Positions 21,564 to 32,860 of a stretch of DNA of 64,000 bases are shown piece by piece. Within the stretch, counting starts at the first letter, position 1; each line of letters begins with the position of its first letter. Location of the stretch: the NCBI GenBank assembly GCA_013297725.1, contig JAAFIB010000003.1, forward strand, positions 1-64,000. The letters are read 5' to 3'. Origin of the DNA: Sphingomonadales bacterium. GTDB taxonomy: Bacteria > Pseudomonadota > Alphaproteobacteria > Sphingomonadales > Sphingomonadaceae. The notes beneath the pieces are model-generated. The model worked only from the letters and a program-made list of their open reading frames with translations, made no database searches and was not told the DNA's origin. The position numbers were made by a program, and so were the translations under genes.

Positions 21564-22771
21564 AACCCGCCCTTTACGATATATGGCGTCTGGTCAAGAT
21601 ACGGGTTGCGCCGCGTCAACGCCAAGATCAATCCGCAACAGATGGCCAGCGCGATTAACGACGATCCGCCGTAGCTGATAAACGGCAATGTCATCCCCTT
21701 TGACGGGAAAATCCCAAGGTTTACGGCCATGTTGATCATGGATTGTCCGCAGAACTGCGCAACCAACGCGGTGCATGCAAGGATTGTAAATTGATCTTGC
21801 TCGTCCAGCATACGGATGACAACGCGCGCAAGGATTGCGAAATACACGATCGCAATTATCATACACGCGATCAGGCCGAATTCTTCGCCGATAACGGAAA
21901 AGATATAATCAGTATGCGCCTCTGGCAGGCTGTATTTCTTTTCACCCAGCCCCGGGCCTACGCCGGTCAAACCGCCTGCAGTCAGCGTAGCCATCGCCAG
22001 CTTGTCGTGCGTTATCCCTTGCGTACCATATACCCATGCATCAATCCGCTGCGTCGCCACCGGATAGAAATTATAGGCGATCAATATGCCCGCAACGGCG
22101 CCGACCGCCGAACCCCAAAGCCGCGATGCCGGAACGCCCGACACCATCATCAGCGCAAACCAAATGCCGCTGAACAATACCGTCTGCCCCAAATCCGGCT
22201 GTAGCATCAATAACACGCAGATCAGGCCCGTGACGCCCATCGTGATCAGCCGCACGGGAAGCGTCGCATCCTTTAACCGCCACGACAGAACCCATGCCAT
22301 AGCAATCCCATAAAACGGTTTTAGAAACTCAGACGGTTGCAGCGATGCAGCGCCATAGCCGATCCAGCGTTGCGCACCGTTCACTTCCTTGCCCAGCACA
22401 GGCACAAGCAACAACAGGACGAAAAAGAACCCGAACGCAGCAATGCCGAGCCTTCGTGCCTGTTCACGAGGGTACATGGAAATAACAAACATCAATGGCA
22501 ACGCCACCGCCAGCCAGCCCAATTGCCGGTAGAAAAAGTACAATGGGTTTAGGTCAACTGACGCCGATGATAGCCGCCGCGCAGTTGCTGGTGATGCGGC
22601 GGCAACGGCTAGCAAGCCAATCGCAATCAACACCATGAACAGCGAGAGCAATACGCGATCTAATTCCCAGAACCAGACGCTTAGCGGCGAACGATCACTG
22701 CGTCCAAGACGCGAGGACAAAGGTCGTTTCGGTTGTTGCGTTACATCGGATGAGGCGGTTGGTATCGTCAT
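21560..22771 (-). CDS. ftsW: Peptidoglycan glycosyltransferase FtsW (SEDS)
   Basis: Polytopic SEDS protein; GVGPGLGEKKYSLPEAHTDYIFSVIGEEFGL; PFISYGGSSLIA. Confidence 0.96.
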   Translation of the reverse strand: MTIPTASSDVTQQPKRPLSSRLGRSDRSPLSVWFWELDRVLLSLFMVLIAIGLLAVAAASPATARRLSSASVDLNPLYFFYRQLGWLAVALPLMFVISMYPREQARRLGIAAFGFFFVLLLLVPVLGKEVNGAQRWIGYGAASLQPSEFLKPFYGIAMAWVLSWRLKDATLPVRLITMGVTGLICVLLMLQPDLGQTVLFSGIWFALMMVSGVPASRLWGSAVGAVAGILIAYNFYPVATQRIDAWVYGTQGITHDKLAMATLTAGGLTGVGPGLGEKKYSLPEAHTDYIFSVIGEEFGLIACMIIAIVYFAILARVVIRMLDEQDQFTILACTALVAQFCGQSMINMAVNLGIFPSKGMTLPFISYGGSSLIALAICCGLILALTRRNPYLDQTPYIVKGGL

Positions 22772-24052
22772 TTAAGCCACCAAAGCCGCAACAGCATTGC
22801 GGAACGTGTCGCCGCGCTCTTCAAAATCACGAAACTGATCTTGCGAGGCGCAGGCAGGGGATAACAAAACTGTGTCTCCAGCTTTCGCAGCCGCCGCCGC
22901 AGCGTTGGTAGCATCAACTAAAGTCACATATTCAATAACGGTCATATGTGACCGCAAAAGGTCTGCCAGCATTGGACCGTCACGGCCATAAGCATAAGCC
23001 GCAACGACATTGCCATAATGTGGCACACAGGCATCGAGATCATTGGTTTTTGCAAGCCCGCCCAATATCCAGTGGATTGCAGGATAAGCCGCCAGCGCTG
23101 GCGCCGTCGAAGTCGCATTGGTCGCTTTGCTGTCGTTTACATACAACACATCGCCCACTTCGCGGATGCGTTCCATACGATGTGCAAGCCCGGGATAGCT
23201 TTGTAGCCCCATCTCAATCTGTTCAGCCGAAAGTCCAAGGGCTTCGCAAGTTGCGATAACGGTCGCGGCGTTCTGCGCATTGTGCGGACCCTGCAACGAA
23301 GGCCAACGCGACTGGTCGGCGATGTCGTTTGCGGACACCCGCTTTAACCGGTGGTGGACACGGCTGGCGATCATTCGGCTGGGGTCATCATCGACAGCTA
23401 TCACCGACACTTTGTCAGCATGCTGCATATGAAACAGCCGTTCTTTTGATGCAGCATAATCAAGAAAGCTGTCATACCGGTCGAGATGGTCAGGGGTGAT
23501 GTTAGTCAAAATCGCAACGTCACAATCCAGCGTATAGGTCAGGTCGATCTGAAAACTGGACAGTTCCAAAACATAAACGCCGCCCGCTGGCAAAGGCTCT
23601 TGCGACAGGATCGGCAGCCCGATGTTACCGCCCATCAGCGTTGGTATTCCTGCACTCTGCAACACATGGTGCAGCAATGCGGTCGTGGTCGATTTACCGT
23701 TGGTTCCGGTAATCCCGACCACCTTATGCGCAGGCAAGCTAGCCCGTGCCATAGAAAACAGTTCAATATCCCCAATCACCGGCACACCAGCATCGCGGCA
23801 CTTTTGGACAATAGGATGGCTGTTCAATGGAACTCCCGGCGACACTATCACGCCGTCAAAGCCCGCCAGATCAATCTCCATCGGATCTGCCAGCGTTGCG
23901 CCGTCACCGGCAAGCAACCGCGCCTCTTCGCGGCTATCCCACGCGGCAACTGCTGCGCCGCTCGCCACTAATGTCCGCAAAGTGGCAATGCCCGACCTAG
24001 CCAGGCCGAGCACTGCATAGCGTTTGCCGCGAAAGGCATCCGATGTGATCAT
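22772..24052 (-). CDS. murD: UDP-N-acetylmuramoylalanine--D-glutamate ligase
   Basis: [34 protein letters not shown]. Confidence 0.96.
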   Translation of the reverse strand: MITSDAFRGKRYAVLGLARSGIATLRTLVASGAAVAAWDSREEARLLAGDGATLADPMEIDLAGFDGVIVSPGVPLNSHPIVQKCRDAGVPVIGDIELFSMARASLPAHKVVGITGTNGKSTTTALLHHVLQSAGIPTLMGGNIGLPILSQEPLPAGGVYVLELSSFQIDLTYTLDCDVAILTNITPDHLDRYDSFLDYAASKERLFHMQHADKVSVIAVDDDPSRMIASRVHHRLKRVSANDIADQSRWPSLQGPHNAQNAATVIATCEALGLSAEQIEMGLQSYPGLAHRMERIREVGDVLYVNDSKATNATSTAPALAAYPAIHWILGGLAKTNDLDACVPHYGNVVAAYAYGRDGPMLADLLRSHMTVIEYVTLVDATNAAAAAAKAGDTVLLSPACASQDQFRDFEERGDTFRNAVAALVA

Positions 24053-25119
24053 CTCAATTTCAGCGTCGCCAATCCTGCCAGTGCCAGCACAAATGCGATG
24101 ATCCAGAACCGGATCACAACCGTCGATTCAGGCCAGCCCAATTGTTCAAAGTGGTGGTGGATCGGCGCCATGCGGAATACGCGCTTTCCGGTCCGCTTGA
24201 ACCAGAACACTTGGATAATGACAGACAACGCCTCGACAACAAACAACCCGCCGATAATCGCCAGCACAAATTCATGATGCGCAACCACAGCGATCGCACC
24301 CAACGTGCCGCCCAAAGCAAGGCTGCCCGTATCGCCCATGAAAACCTGCGCAGGCGGCGCGTTATACCACAGGAACGCAAGGCCTGCGCCGACAATCGCG
24401 CCGCACAAAATCACCAGATCGCCCACGCCCAAAATGAACGGCAATCCCAGGTATTCGGCATATTTGGCGTTACCCACCAGATAGACGATCATCATAAATG
24501 CAAGAGCGGCAATGATTACGGGCATAGTCGCCAAACCATCCAAGCCATCGGTTAAATTCACCGAATTGCCGAACGAAACAATCACGAACGCACCGAACAC
24601 AATATACCAATAGCCGAGGTCTGCAACCGGACCATTGACGAACGGTAGATATAGATTTCCGCCAGTTTGCGACACGATCAGCGTAACCGCCACACCCGCA
24701 ATCGCAAATTCAAACAACAACCGCACTTTACCAGAAACGCCTTTGTGGCTGCGCTTAGTGACTTTGTCATAGTCATCCATAAAGCCAACCAGACCAAAGC
24801 CCAGCATCACTGTCAAACAGGCCCAAAGATAGACGTTACTCAAATCCATCCACAGCAACATCGATATCGTAATCGCGGTCAGGATCATCAGGCCGCCCAT
24901 CGTGGGCGTGCCGACCTTTGCCAAATGCGTTTGCGGTCCGTCATCACGGATCGGTTGGCCTTTGCCTTGCCGGACGCGCAGCATGCTGATGAATTTGGGG
25001 CCAATGACCATTCCGATGAGGAGTGCAGTTCCTACCGCTGCTCCGGCGCGGAACGTCAAATAGCGGAACAGGTTGAATAAGCCTGCATAGTCAAAATAGT
25101 CTGCCAACCAGAACAGCAT
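24049..25119 (-). CDS. mraY: Phospho-N-acetylmuramoyl-pentapeptide transferase
   Basis: [34 protein letters not shown]. Confidence 0.97.
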   Translation of the reverse strand: MLFWLADYFDYAGLFNLFRYLTFRAGAAVGTALLIGMVIGPKFISMLRVRQGKGQPIRDDGPQTHLAKVGTPTMGGLMILTAITISMLLWMDLSNVYLWACLTVMLGFGLVGFMDDYDKVTKRSHKGVSGKVRLLFEFAIAGVAVTLIVSQTGGNLYLPFVNGPVADLGYWYIVFGAFVIVSFGNSVNLTDGLDGLATMPVIIAALAFMMIVYLVGNAKYAEYLGLPFILGVGDLVILCGAIVGAGLAFLWYNAPPAQVFMGDTGSLALGGTLGAIAVVAHHEFVLAIIGGLFVVEALSVIIQVFWFKRTGKRVFRMAPIHHHFEQLGWPESTVVIRFWIIAFVLALAGLATLKLR

Positions 25120-25128
25120 CAGAATTCC

Positions 25129-26520
25129 TTACCCCTTCGCATCGCCGACAAGCGCGTCGACGACAGCGGACAGGCCCATTGAATTGGACCCTTTAATCAG
25201 GATAGCGTCACCGGGCTGGATTATATCCTGCGCCACGGAGACTGCCTCCTTTGCGGTGGCGCAATGCGTGAATTTACCAGCCCATGCAATGTCGCGGGCC
25301 AACGCTTCGGCGAGCGGAGCCATCTCTTCACCGACAAGAAGTGCATAACTTACGCCTGCGGCATCAAGATGTGTCTTTATCCCGACATGAAACTCAGCGG
25401 ATTTCGACCCCAATTCCTTCATCGTAGCTAGAATTGCGATGTGACGGCCTGCGGATGCGCGGCCCAGTGCCGTGATCGTTGCCGCCATTGATGCGGGGTT
25501 TGCGTTATAGCTCTCGTCGATCAGCAACGCCTCGCCGCCCTTAACCGTAATCGAGTGGCGCGCACCGCGTCCTTTTAGGCCGCCCAGCTCAGCCAGCGCC
25601 AAACCTGCCGCCGCCAGATCAGCGCCAACCGCTTCGACAGCGGCCAATACCGCCAGCGAGTTGGCGATCCAATGGTCGCCGGCTTGGGATAACGCATAGC
25701 AAAGCATGCCGCCGGGCAGTTGCGCCGTGATCAGCGAGCCACCGTTTTCGGAACCAACATGATCAACGCAGCGCACATCAGCTTCCGGCGAAAAACCAAA
25801 AGAGACAATATGATCAGCATGCTTTTCTGCCTTTGCACGAAGCCGGGGATAGTGGACATTGTCGCGTGGGATGATCGCAGTGCCTCCCGCAACCAACCCT
25901 TCAAAGATTTCACCCTTGGCATCAGCAATGCCGCTTTCATCCTTGAAAAATTCGATATGCGCAGGGGCTATGGTCGTAATGATGGCGACATGCGGACGGA
26001 CAAATTGCGTCAATGCGCTCAGCTCTCCAGCATGGTTCATACCCATTTCAAACACGCCGTATTGGGTGTCTGCTGGCATTCGTGACAGGCTTAATGGCAC
26101 GCCAACATGGTTGTTATAGCTTTTGACTGAACGGTGCGCTTTGCCAAATGAGGCGCGATCCAAAGCCGCAAACAGCGCCTCTTTAGTCCCCGTTTTTCCA
26201 GCAGAGCCAGTGACGCCGATAATTTTTGCATCAACCCGGTCACGCGATGCGATACCAAGCTGTTCAAGCGCGCGCATCGTATCGGGCACGCAGATATGCG
26301 GGCCATTGACAGGCTCGCTAACAATTGCCCCTGCTGCACCGTTGGCAAATGCTGTCTCGACAAACAAATGCCCGTCGCTGTGTTCGCCCTTTAGCGCAAA
26401 AAACAGATCACCCGGCCCGATCTCACGCGAGTCAAAAGCGACACCGTCGCAGGAAAAGTCACTGCTGGCTTTGCCGCCTAAAAGGCCGGCAAGCGCATCT
26501 GTAGTCCACAATGGCGTCAT
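25129..26520 (-). CDS. murF: UDP-N-acetylmuramoyl-tripeptide--D-alanyl-D-alanine ligase
   Basis: IGVTGSAGKTGTKEAL; LIDESYNANPASM. Start proposed at ATG 26520 (MTPLWTTDALAGLL), ATGA overlap with murE. Confidence 0.95.
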   Translation of the reverse strand: MTPLWTTDALAGLLGGKASSDFSCDGVAFDSREIGPGDLFFALKGEHSDGHLFVETAFANGAAGAIVSEPVNGPHICVPDTMRALEQLGIASRDRVDAKIIGVTGSAGKTGTKEALFAALDRASFGKAHRSVKSYNNHVGVPLSLSRMPADTQYGVFEMGMNHAGELSALTQFVRPHVAIITTIAPAHIEFFKDESGIADAKGEIFEGLVAGGTAIIPRDNVHYPRLRAKAEKHADHIVSFGFSPEADVRCVDHVGSENGGSLITAQLPGGMLCYALSQAGDHWIANSLAVLAAVEAVGADLAAAGLALAELGGLKGRGARHSITVKGGEALLIDESYNANPASMAATITALGRASAGRHIAILATMKELGSKSAEFHVGIKTHLDAAGVSYALLVGEEMAPLAEALARDIAWAGKFTHCATAKEAVSVAQDIIQPGDAILIKGSNSMGLSAVVDALVGDAKG

Positions 26521-27944
26521 GCCATGCACTCCCGCGCTACCTCTACATCGTCGAACGGCAGTGTGCGATCCCCAACGATCTGGCCCTGTTCATGCCCTTT
26601 ACCAGCGATCAGGACGATGTCGCCCGACGCAGCTAATTGGATGGCCTTTGCTATAGCCTCACGCCGGTCGCCGATTTCAAGCGCGCCCGGTGCGCCTTCG
26701 CGGATCGCTGCACGGATAGAAGCCGGATCTTCGCTGCGCGGATTATCATCGGTGACGATGCAGATGTCAGCGTATTGTTGCGCAACAGCGCCCATCAACG
26801 GCCGCTTGCCCGCATCTCGGTCGCCGCCAGCCCCAAACACAACGATCAACCGGCCATTGGTATGGGGCCGCAAAGCTTTGATTGCTGCATCCAGTCCATC
26901 TGGCGTATGCGCATAATCGACGTAGATCGGCGCACCTGAACGGGCGATCGCTGCACGCTCCAGTCGCCCGCGTACTGTTTGCAGACGCGACAGATTGGCG
27001 ATCACATCATCAGCGCGCTCACCACTGCCAATGACGACACCACAGGCGGTAAGAGCGTTTGACGCCTGATATGCACCAATCAGTGGCAATTTGACCTTAT
27101 AGGTTTCGCCTTGAACTTCGATCTCAAGGTCTTGTCCCAATTGTGTAGGTTTGCGCGATATCAGGCGGATACCTTTGCCGTTTTCACCGACCGTAATCAG
27201 GTTCAGGTCACGCGCCGTTGCCCGTGCAATCGCCTTGTCCGACCAAGCATCATCGGCCCAGATGACTGCGGTCGCTGTCTCAATCGCGATCTCGTCAAAC
27301 AGCCGCATCTTGGCCTCAAAATACGCGTCCATGCTGCCATGATAATCCAGATGATCGCGGCTAAGGTTGGTAAAAGCGACCACGCCAACCGGCACGCCTG
27401 CAACACGATATTGATCGAGACCATGGCTGGATGCTTCAAAGATCGCATGGCTTATGCCTTCACGCGACAGCCCGGACATGTTCGACAGAAATGTAACGAT
27501 GTCAGGGGTCGTCAGGCCAGTGCGCACCTGATCCTCGGCGGTGGTAACGCCCAATGTCCCAATAGATGCAGCATTATGACCGGCCATGCGCCACAGCTGA
27601 CGGGTGAGTTCAGCGGTTGAGGTTTTACCGTTGGTTCCAGTGACTGCGGCCACATGCTTGGGAAACGGCGCAAAGAACTTTGCTGCAATCTGCGCAAAGG
27701 CCTTTCGCGGGTTATCCGATGCGATATGGACCGCACCGACCACTTTGGCATCAGGCGACGCTACGATAGCTGGAGCGCCCGCTGCGATCGCAGCATCGAT
27801 AAAATCTTCGCCGTTGAATTTCGCACCCTTGAATGCGCCAAAAATCGTGCCAGCCGCAACTTTCCGGTTATCAATTGCAAACCCTGTAACGCGCGTATCG
27901 CCGCTCACTCCCGCTGCGTCGCCGATCAACGCTGAGAGCAGCAT
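26517..27944 (-). CDS. murE: UDP-N-acetylmuramoyl-L-alanyl-D-glutamate ligase
   Basis: AVTGTNGKTSTAELTRQLW; YVDYAHTPDGLDAAI; TDDNPRSEDP (meso-Dap type DNPR). Confidence 0.96.
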   Translation of the reverse strand: MLLSALIGDAAGVSGDTRVTGFAIDNRKVAAGTIFGAFKGAKFNGEDFIDAAIAAGAPAIVASPDAKVVGAVHIASDNPRKAFAQIAAKFFAPFPKHVAAVTGTNGKTSTAELTRQLWRMAGHNAASIGTLGVTTAEDQVRTGLTTPDIVTFLSNMSGLSREGISHAIFEASSHGLDQYRVAGVPVGVVAFTNLSRDHLDYHGSMDAYFEAKMRLFDEIAIETATAVIWADDAWSDKAIARATARDLNLITVGENGKGIRLISRKPTQLGQDLEIEVQGETYKVKLPLIGAYQASNALTACGVVIGSGERADDVIANLSRLQTVRGRLERAAIARSGAPIYVDYAHTPDGLDAAIKALRPHTNGRLIVVFGAGGDRDAGKRPLMGAVAQQYADICIVTDDNPRSEDPASIRAAIREGAPGALEIGDRREAIAKAIQLAASGDIVLIAGKGHEQGQIVGDRTLPFDDVEVARECMA

Positions 27945-29680
27945 CAGTTCCCCCCTTTGGGCGACCAGAGCAGAGGCATGAGTTCGGAAACGTCAACATC
28001 GCGGTGCGTATCAGGAATAATGCCAAGCTGCGGGCCAATGCGCATCACAGTCTTGTTCACAACAGGAGCTGCTGTCCAGCCTGCTGTGCGCTGAAAGCCT
28101 GATTCGGCTGTTCCTTTAGGTTCATCCAACATAGCGATGATGATATAGCGCGGATTATCCATCGGGAAAGCCGCCGCGAAGGTCGATACGACAAGATTCC
28201 GTGCATAACCTCCGACACCTGGCTTTTCAGCAGAGCCGGTTTTGCCACCCACGCGGTAGCCATTGGCATCAGCTTTCTTACCCGTGCCATCAACAACGAT
28301 CATCCGCAGCAATTGCCTCATCCGTGCGCTGGTGGCAGCGGCAAAGACGCGCTTGCCGGGAACTTTCTTGCCCTCTGGAACCTTAAACAAAGTCGCGGGG
28401 CGGAAAATTCCGCCATTCACCATCGCGGCATAACCCGTGGCAAGATGCAAAGGAGTTACTGACATGCCGTGACCAAAGCCGACCGTCATATTGGTCACAC
28501 GGCCCCAGCTTTTAGGCCACAAAGGCCGTGACCGCTCCGCCAATTCAATGCGGGGACGCTTGTCGAACTCTAAAGTCCTCAGCATCGCCTCCATCTTTTC
28601 ACGGCCAAGATTGTCGGCAATGCGCGCAGTAACGATGTTGGAGCTGTGAACAAGCGCCTCGGGCGTGTTCAACCAGCGTCCAGCAGGATGCGTGTCCCGA
28701 ATTTTAAAGCCGCTGATTTCAATAGGCGCTGTCGCGTCATAGCGGATGGCCAGATTGCGGACTGTTCCGGCGTCAAGAGCAGCGGCAACAGTCAACGGCT
28801 TAAACGTGGATCCCAATTCGAACACGCGGTTCGTCACAGTATTAACCTGATAATCGATGGGAGTTTTCCCCAATGCTAAATCCGCCTCTAGTGTACGTTC
28901 ATCGGCGAAATTCGGAAAATTCGGGTTGAATGATGGCAACGACGCCATCGCCAGCACTTCGCCAGTTTTCACATCAAGGATTACGCCAGCAGCACCCTTT
29001 GCAGCGGTGCTTTTCATACCGCGCGCAAGTTCTTGCTCCAATGCGGCCTGCACGCGCACATCAATAGATAGCTCGACGGGTTCCCCGCGCAGTTTGGGAT
29101 CACGTAGCTTGGAATCCATCACACGTTCCATGCCCAGCGCACCAGTACCACCTGGGGCGACATAGCCAAGGACGTGCGCCGCCAGATCATGCTGCGGGTA
29201 TAGCCGTTCGTCCTCGCGGGGAAATTCAATCGCGACTTCACCCAGATTATGCACCTGACGCACCTGTTCGGGCAAAGCACGTTTGCGCAGATAGCCCGAT
29301 TCTTTCGCCGTCAGCTTGGCATAGAATTCTTCTTGCGGAGTATCTGGAAAAATGGTCGCCAAATCCTGCGCCAGTTTCTGCCTGTCGCCCAGCAAAGCAG
29401 AAGGTTTCACCCAAATCGCATAAGCGCGGATTGTCCGGGCCAGCGGCACACCATTGCGATCAGTAATGTCGCCGCGCACAGGAACATAGCTGCTGGTGGT
29501 CGCACCATAAGCGCGGCTACCTTCAAACAGCGCCAGCGTGGTAAGCCGCGCAATAATCAACAGCAGGAAGCAACCAAAAAAGCCCGCGAGCACCAGCAAT
29601 CGCCAAAATGACAAAGCCGTCGCTGCCCGCGCGGCATTGGCGTTTTGACGGCTTGTCGGGCGGGCTACAAATGTGGTCAT
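27944..29680 (-). CDS. ftsI: Penicillin-binding protein 3, division transpeptidase
   Basis: ELGSTFKPLT (SxxK), SSN (VHSSNIVTARIA), KTGSAEKP. Confidence 0.96.
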   Translation of the reverse strand: MTTFVARPTSRQNANAARAATALSFWRLLVLAGFFGCFLLLIIARLTTLALFEGSRAYGATTSSYVPVRGDITDRNGVPLARTIRAYAIWVKPSALLGDRQKLAQDLATIFPDTPQEEFYAKLTAKESGYLRKRALPEQVRQVHNLGEVAIEFPREDERLYPQHDLAAHVLGYVAPGGTGALGMERVMDSKLRDPKLRGEPVELSIDVRVQAALEQELARGMKSTAAKGAAGVILDVKTGEVLAMASLPSFNPNFPNFADERTLEADLALGKTPIDYQVNTVTNRVFELGSTFKPLTVAAALDAGTVRNLAIRYDATAPIEISGFKIRDTHPAGRWLNTPEALVHSSNIVTARIADNLGREKMEAMLRTLEFDKRPRIELAERSRPLWPKSWGRVTNMTVGFGHGMSVTPLHLATGYAAMVNGGIFRPATLFKVPEGKKVPGKRVFAAATSARMRQLLRMIVVDGTGKKADANGYRVGGKTGSAEKPGVGGYARNLVVSTFAAAFPMDNPRYIIIAMLDEPKGTAESGFQRTAGWTAAPVVNKTVMRIGPQLGIIPDTHRDVDVSELMPLLWSPKGGN

Positions 29681-30294
29681 CTCCGCTTACGCTCCTGCGC
29701 TGCCTTTTTTTCGATCTCTTTTAATAGTTTATCCGACAGCAACTGGTCATCCATCTTGGACAAGCGATCGGTTCTGCTGGTTGTATTTCCCGCAACCGGC
29801 TTTTTGGTTTCTACCAGTTTTTCTGGTTTTTCAGGCTTTTCGGTTTTTTTAGTATCTACTGATGCAATACGAACTGGCTGGCTATCGTCTTCATCGTCAA
29901 GCTTTGAAGCAAAAGCACCGGGCTTTCCAATCTCGCCAGCTGGCACAGTGCCATCGATATCCGAAACAGCGACCATGACAGGTTTTACGTCAGGCCCAAT
30001 CCCACCAAGATTTGCAAGTGCACGCTCGCCATCCAGATATTGCTCAGCCGTTGGTGGACCATAGCCATAGAGCAGATCGTTCCATTCGGCGAGTTGGTTC
30101 ATGTTGGCGCGCGTCCGCAATTCAGCCTGCAAAAAGCTGATCTCGCGTTTTGTTTCCATTATTTTGCGGTCTGTGCTGACCAGCTCACTGTGCAACGCGC
30201 CGACATTCAGCGACAGCGGGTACAACAGCACGATGATAACCGACAGCAAAGCCACCCAGCCAAAGTTCTTTAGCTTTTTCATTGCAAGCGTCAT
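29677..30294 (-). CDS. ftsL: FtsL-like cell division protein
   Basis: Single N-terminal TM followed by coiled-coil-like region; lies between ftsI and rsmH with ATGA overlaps on both sides. Confidence 0.75.
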   Translation of the reverse strand: MTLAMKKLKNFGWVALLSVIIVLLYPLSLNVGALHSELVSTDRKIMETKREISFLQAELRTRANMNQLAEWNDLLYGYGPPTAEQYLDGERALANLGGIGPDVKPVMVAVSDIDGTVPAGEIGKPGAFASKLDDEDDSQPVRIASVDTKKTEKPEKPEKLVETKKPVAGNTTSRTDRLSKMDDQLLSDKLLKEIEKKAAQERKRR

Positions 30295-31241
30295 GCTGCA
30301 TTCTCCAATGACCAGGCCGGAGCTTCAGAACGGATCGCACTGCGTAGTGTCGAAGACCGCGAACGAGGATTCCGCGTAATTTCTTCTGCCGAGGGTCGGA
30401 TCGCTTTCGACACATCCAGAAAACTGGGCGAGCGTGCAGCCGTCATAATCGGCATATGCCGGGAACCGCTGCTCAATGCTCCGCTGCGTTCGCGCAGGAA
30501 TTGCTTAACGATGCGATCCTCAAGACTGTGGAAACTTACCACTGCCAGCCGCCCACCGGGTTTCAGCAAGCGTTCCGCCGCCTCCAACCCCTGATTAAGC
30601 TCGTCGAGTTCGCGATTGATATGGATGCGCAGCGCCTGAAACGTGCGTGTCGCAGGATCTTTCGGCGCTCCTTGGCGATAGCCGAGCGATTTGCGCACGA
30701 TGGCCGCAAGCGCGCCTGTACTTTCGATGGGGCGAGCAGCAACGATGAAGCGCGCAATCCGGCGCGAACGATGCTCTTCTCCATAGAGATAAATCACATT
30801 CGCGATTTCGGCTTCATCAGCATTGTTGATAAAGTCTGCTGCAGTTTCGCCGTCTTGGCTCATCCGCATGTCGAGCGGACCATCGTTCTGGAACGAAAAG
30901 CCGCGCGCCGCCTGATCCAGCTGCATCGAGGAAACCCCGATATCCAGCACGACCGCATCGACTTGCGTCACACCGATGTCCGCTAGCTGCCGGTCCATTT
31001 CAGAAAAGCAGGCAGAGTGAAGATGCAAAGCACCCCCACTCTGCGCTGCAAGGTCGGCACCAGCTGCAAGCGCATCGGGGTCGCGATCAAATGCATGAAC
31101 GCGCGCACCCAAAGCCAGAAAAGCCTGACTATATCCGCCTGCACCAAAGGTGCCATCCACAACATCTGAACCTGGGGTGATGGCCAGAGCGTGAATTACT
31201 TCATCCAGCAAAACTGGAATGTGGTTCGGGGCGCCGTTCAT
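30291..31241 (-). CDS. rsmH: 16S rRNA (cytosine(1402)-N(4))-methyltransferase
   Basis: [43 protein letters not shown]. Start moved to ATG 31241, ATGA overlap with mraZ. Confidence 0.96.
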   Translation of the reverse strand: MNGAPNHIPVLLDEVIHALAITPGSDVVDGTFGAGGYSQAFLALGARVHAFDRDPDALAAGADLAAQSGGALHLHSACFSEMDRQLADIGVTQVDAVVLDIGVSSMQLDQAARGFSFQNDGPLDMRMSQDGETAADFINNADEAEIANVIYLYGEEHRSRRIARFIVAARPIESTGALAAIVRKSLGYRQGAPKDPATRTFQALRIHINRELDELNQGLEAAERLLKPGGRLAVVSFHSLEDRIVKQFLRERSGALSSGSRHMPIMTAARSPSFLDVSKAIRPSAEEITRNPRSRSSTLRSAIRSEAPAWSLENAA

Positions 31242-31732
31242 TTGCCGCGCCTTGTTGCTTCGCCCAGCCAATATTCCAGCTCGTCGCGGACATGCGCGAA
31301 GGCGGGCGGGGCAGAGCTTAAAAATACATCGGGGTTCCAAAGCATGAAGTGAGTAGTCACGCCGAAAAAGAAGGCCCGTTCAGACGATAGCTTTCCCAAG
31401 CTCTTCAGCATCGAAGGAAGCACGAAACGTCCCGAAGTTTCAAAGTTGGTTTCAAAGATGGAGGACGCGCCAGCACCTTCTGCCTCACGGTCGAATACAC
31501 CGCCGCGGTTGACGGCTGCTGACCATTGCGTGTTCAGATCAACTTTGCGCTGCTCTTTTTCTGTCCGGCCATATCCGATCAGGCACGGAAGGCTTGAATG
31601 ACGTTGCAAGCAAACAGAATTTTCACCGCTCGATTCAGCTACAGCATCGCGAAGCTCAGCAGGAATGGTCACGCGCCCTTTGGCATCGATCGTCGACAGT
31701 CCGGAACCGGCATAGACAACGAGAGCAGACAC
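31238..31732 (-). CDS. mraZ: Transcriptional regulator MraZ
   Basis: [30 protein letters not shown] AbrB/MraZ-type repeats; GTG start. Confidence 0.92.
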   Translation of the reverse strand: MSALVVYAGSGLSTIDAKGRVTIPAELRDAVAESSGENSVCLQRHSSLPCLIGYGRTEKEQRKVDLNTQWSAAVNRGGVFDREAEGAGASSIFETNFETSGRFVLPSMLKSLGKLSSERAFFFGVTTHFMLWNPDVFLSSAPPAFAHVRDELEYWLGEATRRGK

Positions 31733-31844
31733 GAACCAAAACCCCTTTCCTTTGGGTGTGGTTCTCCAATCGCAAAAGCGCGTGCCTTTACGTCTCGAGC
31801 TTTACAAAAGCCGAATATCAGGAATCCACCCCGGATTATTTCGA

Positions 31845-31889
31845 GGGTGTATCAGGGGAAATCATGGATGAAAAGGGGGTTTTTATGGG
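31845..31889. promoter_or_regulatory. Helically phased G-tract array upstream of mraZ (candidate MraZ operator)
   Basis: GGG-like tracts at about 31845, 31855, 31866, 31876, 31887, a 10-11 bp period. Confidence 0.35.
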
Positions 31890-32025
31890 AATTTGCTACT
31901 AAGCCATATCAAGCAATTGATTTATATTGGTTTCTTTTTTTGTGGCTCAAAGAAACTCGGCAAATCTAGAATGGATTAAACTATCCAAAAACAGATACTT
32001 ATCCGAAAAAGCACACTGCACTCCC

Positions 32026-32847
32026 TTAATTTCCCTCACTTTCCCATAGTTCTGAAGTGATCGCTTGCTTGTTCTGCAGTCTGGTAATGACAGCACCTAG
32101 CCACGCCATTGTTCCTGAAGTGATTACATTATCGGTCCATTGCTCATCATGCAAAACATCCGCATCGGCAATCAGTAGGGCTTTGCCCTTGCCTATAACA
32201 CAACTCGCGATCAATTCATCGTCGCGGATTGTGCATTTTGCCGATGGCTTGGCATTTTTGGCAGTTACCCAGATGCCTGCTGACTTAGTTGTCAGCCGGT
32301 AAGTACCTACCGTTGCATCCTTCATATCGGCTGCGTCGTCTGTTGGTAAAGCCAACTGAACTCCCCAATGCCCGAACAAGGGATTGAGCAGAGACGTAAA
32401 CAATGGGCGGCGTTGATCACCCAAGGGCAGCTCGCTGGACCATGCAAGCGCAGGGTCAGCAAAGATGATTGCGGTTCCGCCGTTTCGCAACCAGCCATCC
32501 AGCTGCACCAATTCACGCGGCGCAAGTGCTCTGGGTTGGATCATCAGCAAAGGGGTATCACCGGGTCGTCCCAGTTTTTGAAAATCGTCGATTATCACCG
32601 GTTGGTTTTTCTTGGCCAAAGCATTGAACAATGGCGCAGGCTGCGTTTCGCCCTTGGCCATCTGCTCCATAGTGACCTCACCCCATTGCAACGATATGCT
32701 CGACATGATCAGCAGCGGCGGGCGGTTACTCCGATCCTCGCCGCTTTTCTTGATGCCGAAATACAGCAGGCCGCTGATAATGATCGCAAGGATTGCGATC
32801 CCGGCAATGATGCGCCGATCAACACTGCCGGAATGAAGCTTCACCAT
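32026..32847 (-). CDS. Membrane-anchored hypothetical protein (DUF4350/GldG-like extracytoplasmic region)
   Basis: N-terminal TM; LLIMSSISLQWGE...ELVQLDGWLRNGGTAIIFADPAL pattern. Confidence 0.5.
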   Translation of the reverse strand: MVKLHSGSVDRRIIAGIAILAIIISGLLYFGIKKSGEDRSNRPPLLIMSSISLQWGEVTMEQMAKGETQPAPLFNALAKKNQPVIIDDFQKLGRPGDTPLLMIQPRALAPRELVQLDGWLRNGGTAIIFADPALAWSSELPLGDQRRPLFTSLLNPLFGHWGVQLALPTDDAADMKDATVGTYRLTTKSAGIWVTAKNAKPSAKCTIRDDELIASCVIGKGKALLIADADVLHDEQWTDNVITSGTMAWLGAVITRLQNKQAITSELWESEGN

Positions 32848-32860
32848 AATATAGGGATAT

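Noticed and set aside
31594-31969. Two overlapping plus-strand ORFs at the mraZ upstream region
   Set aside because: Start inside mraZ antisense and run into the regulatory region; no coding signature.
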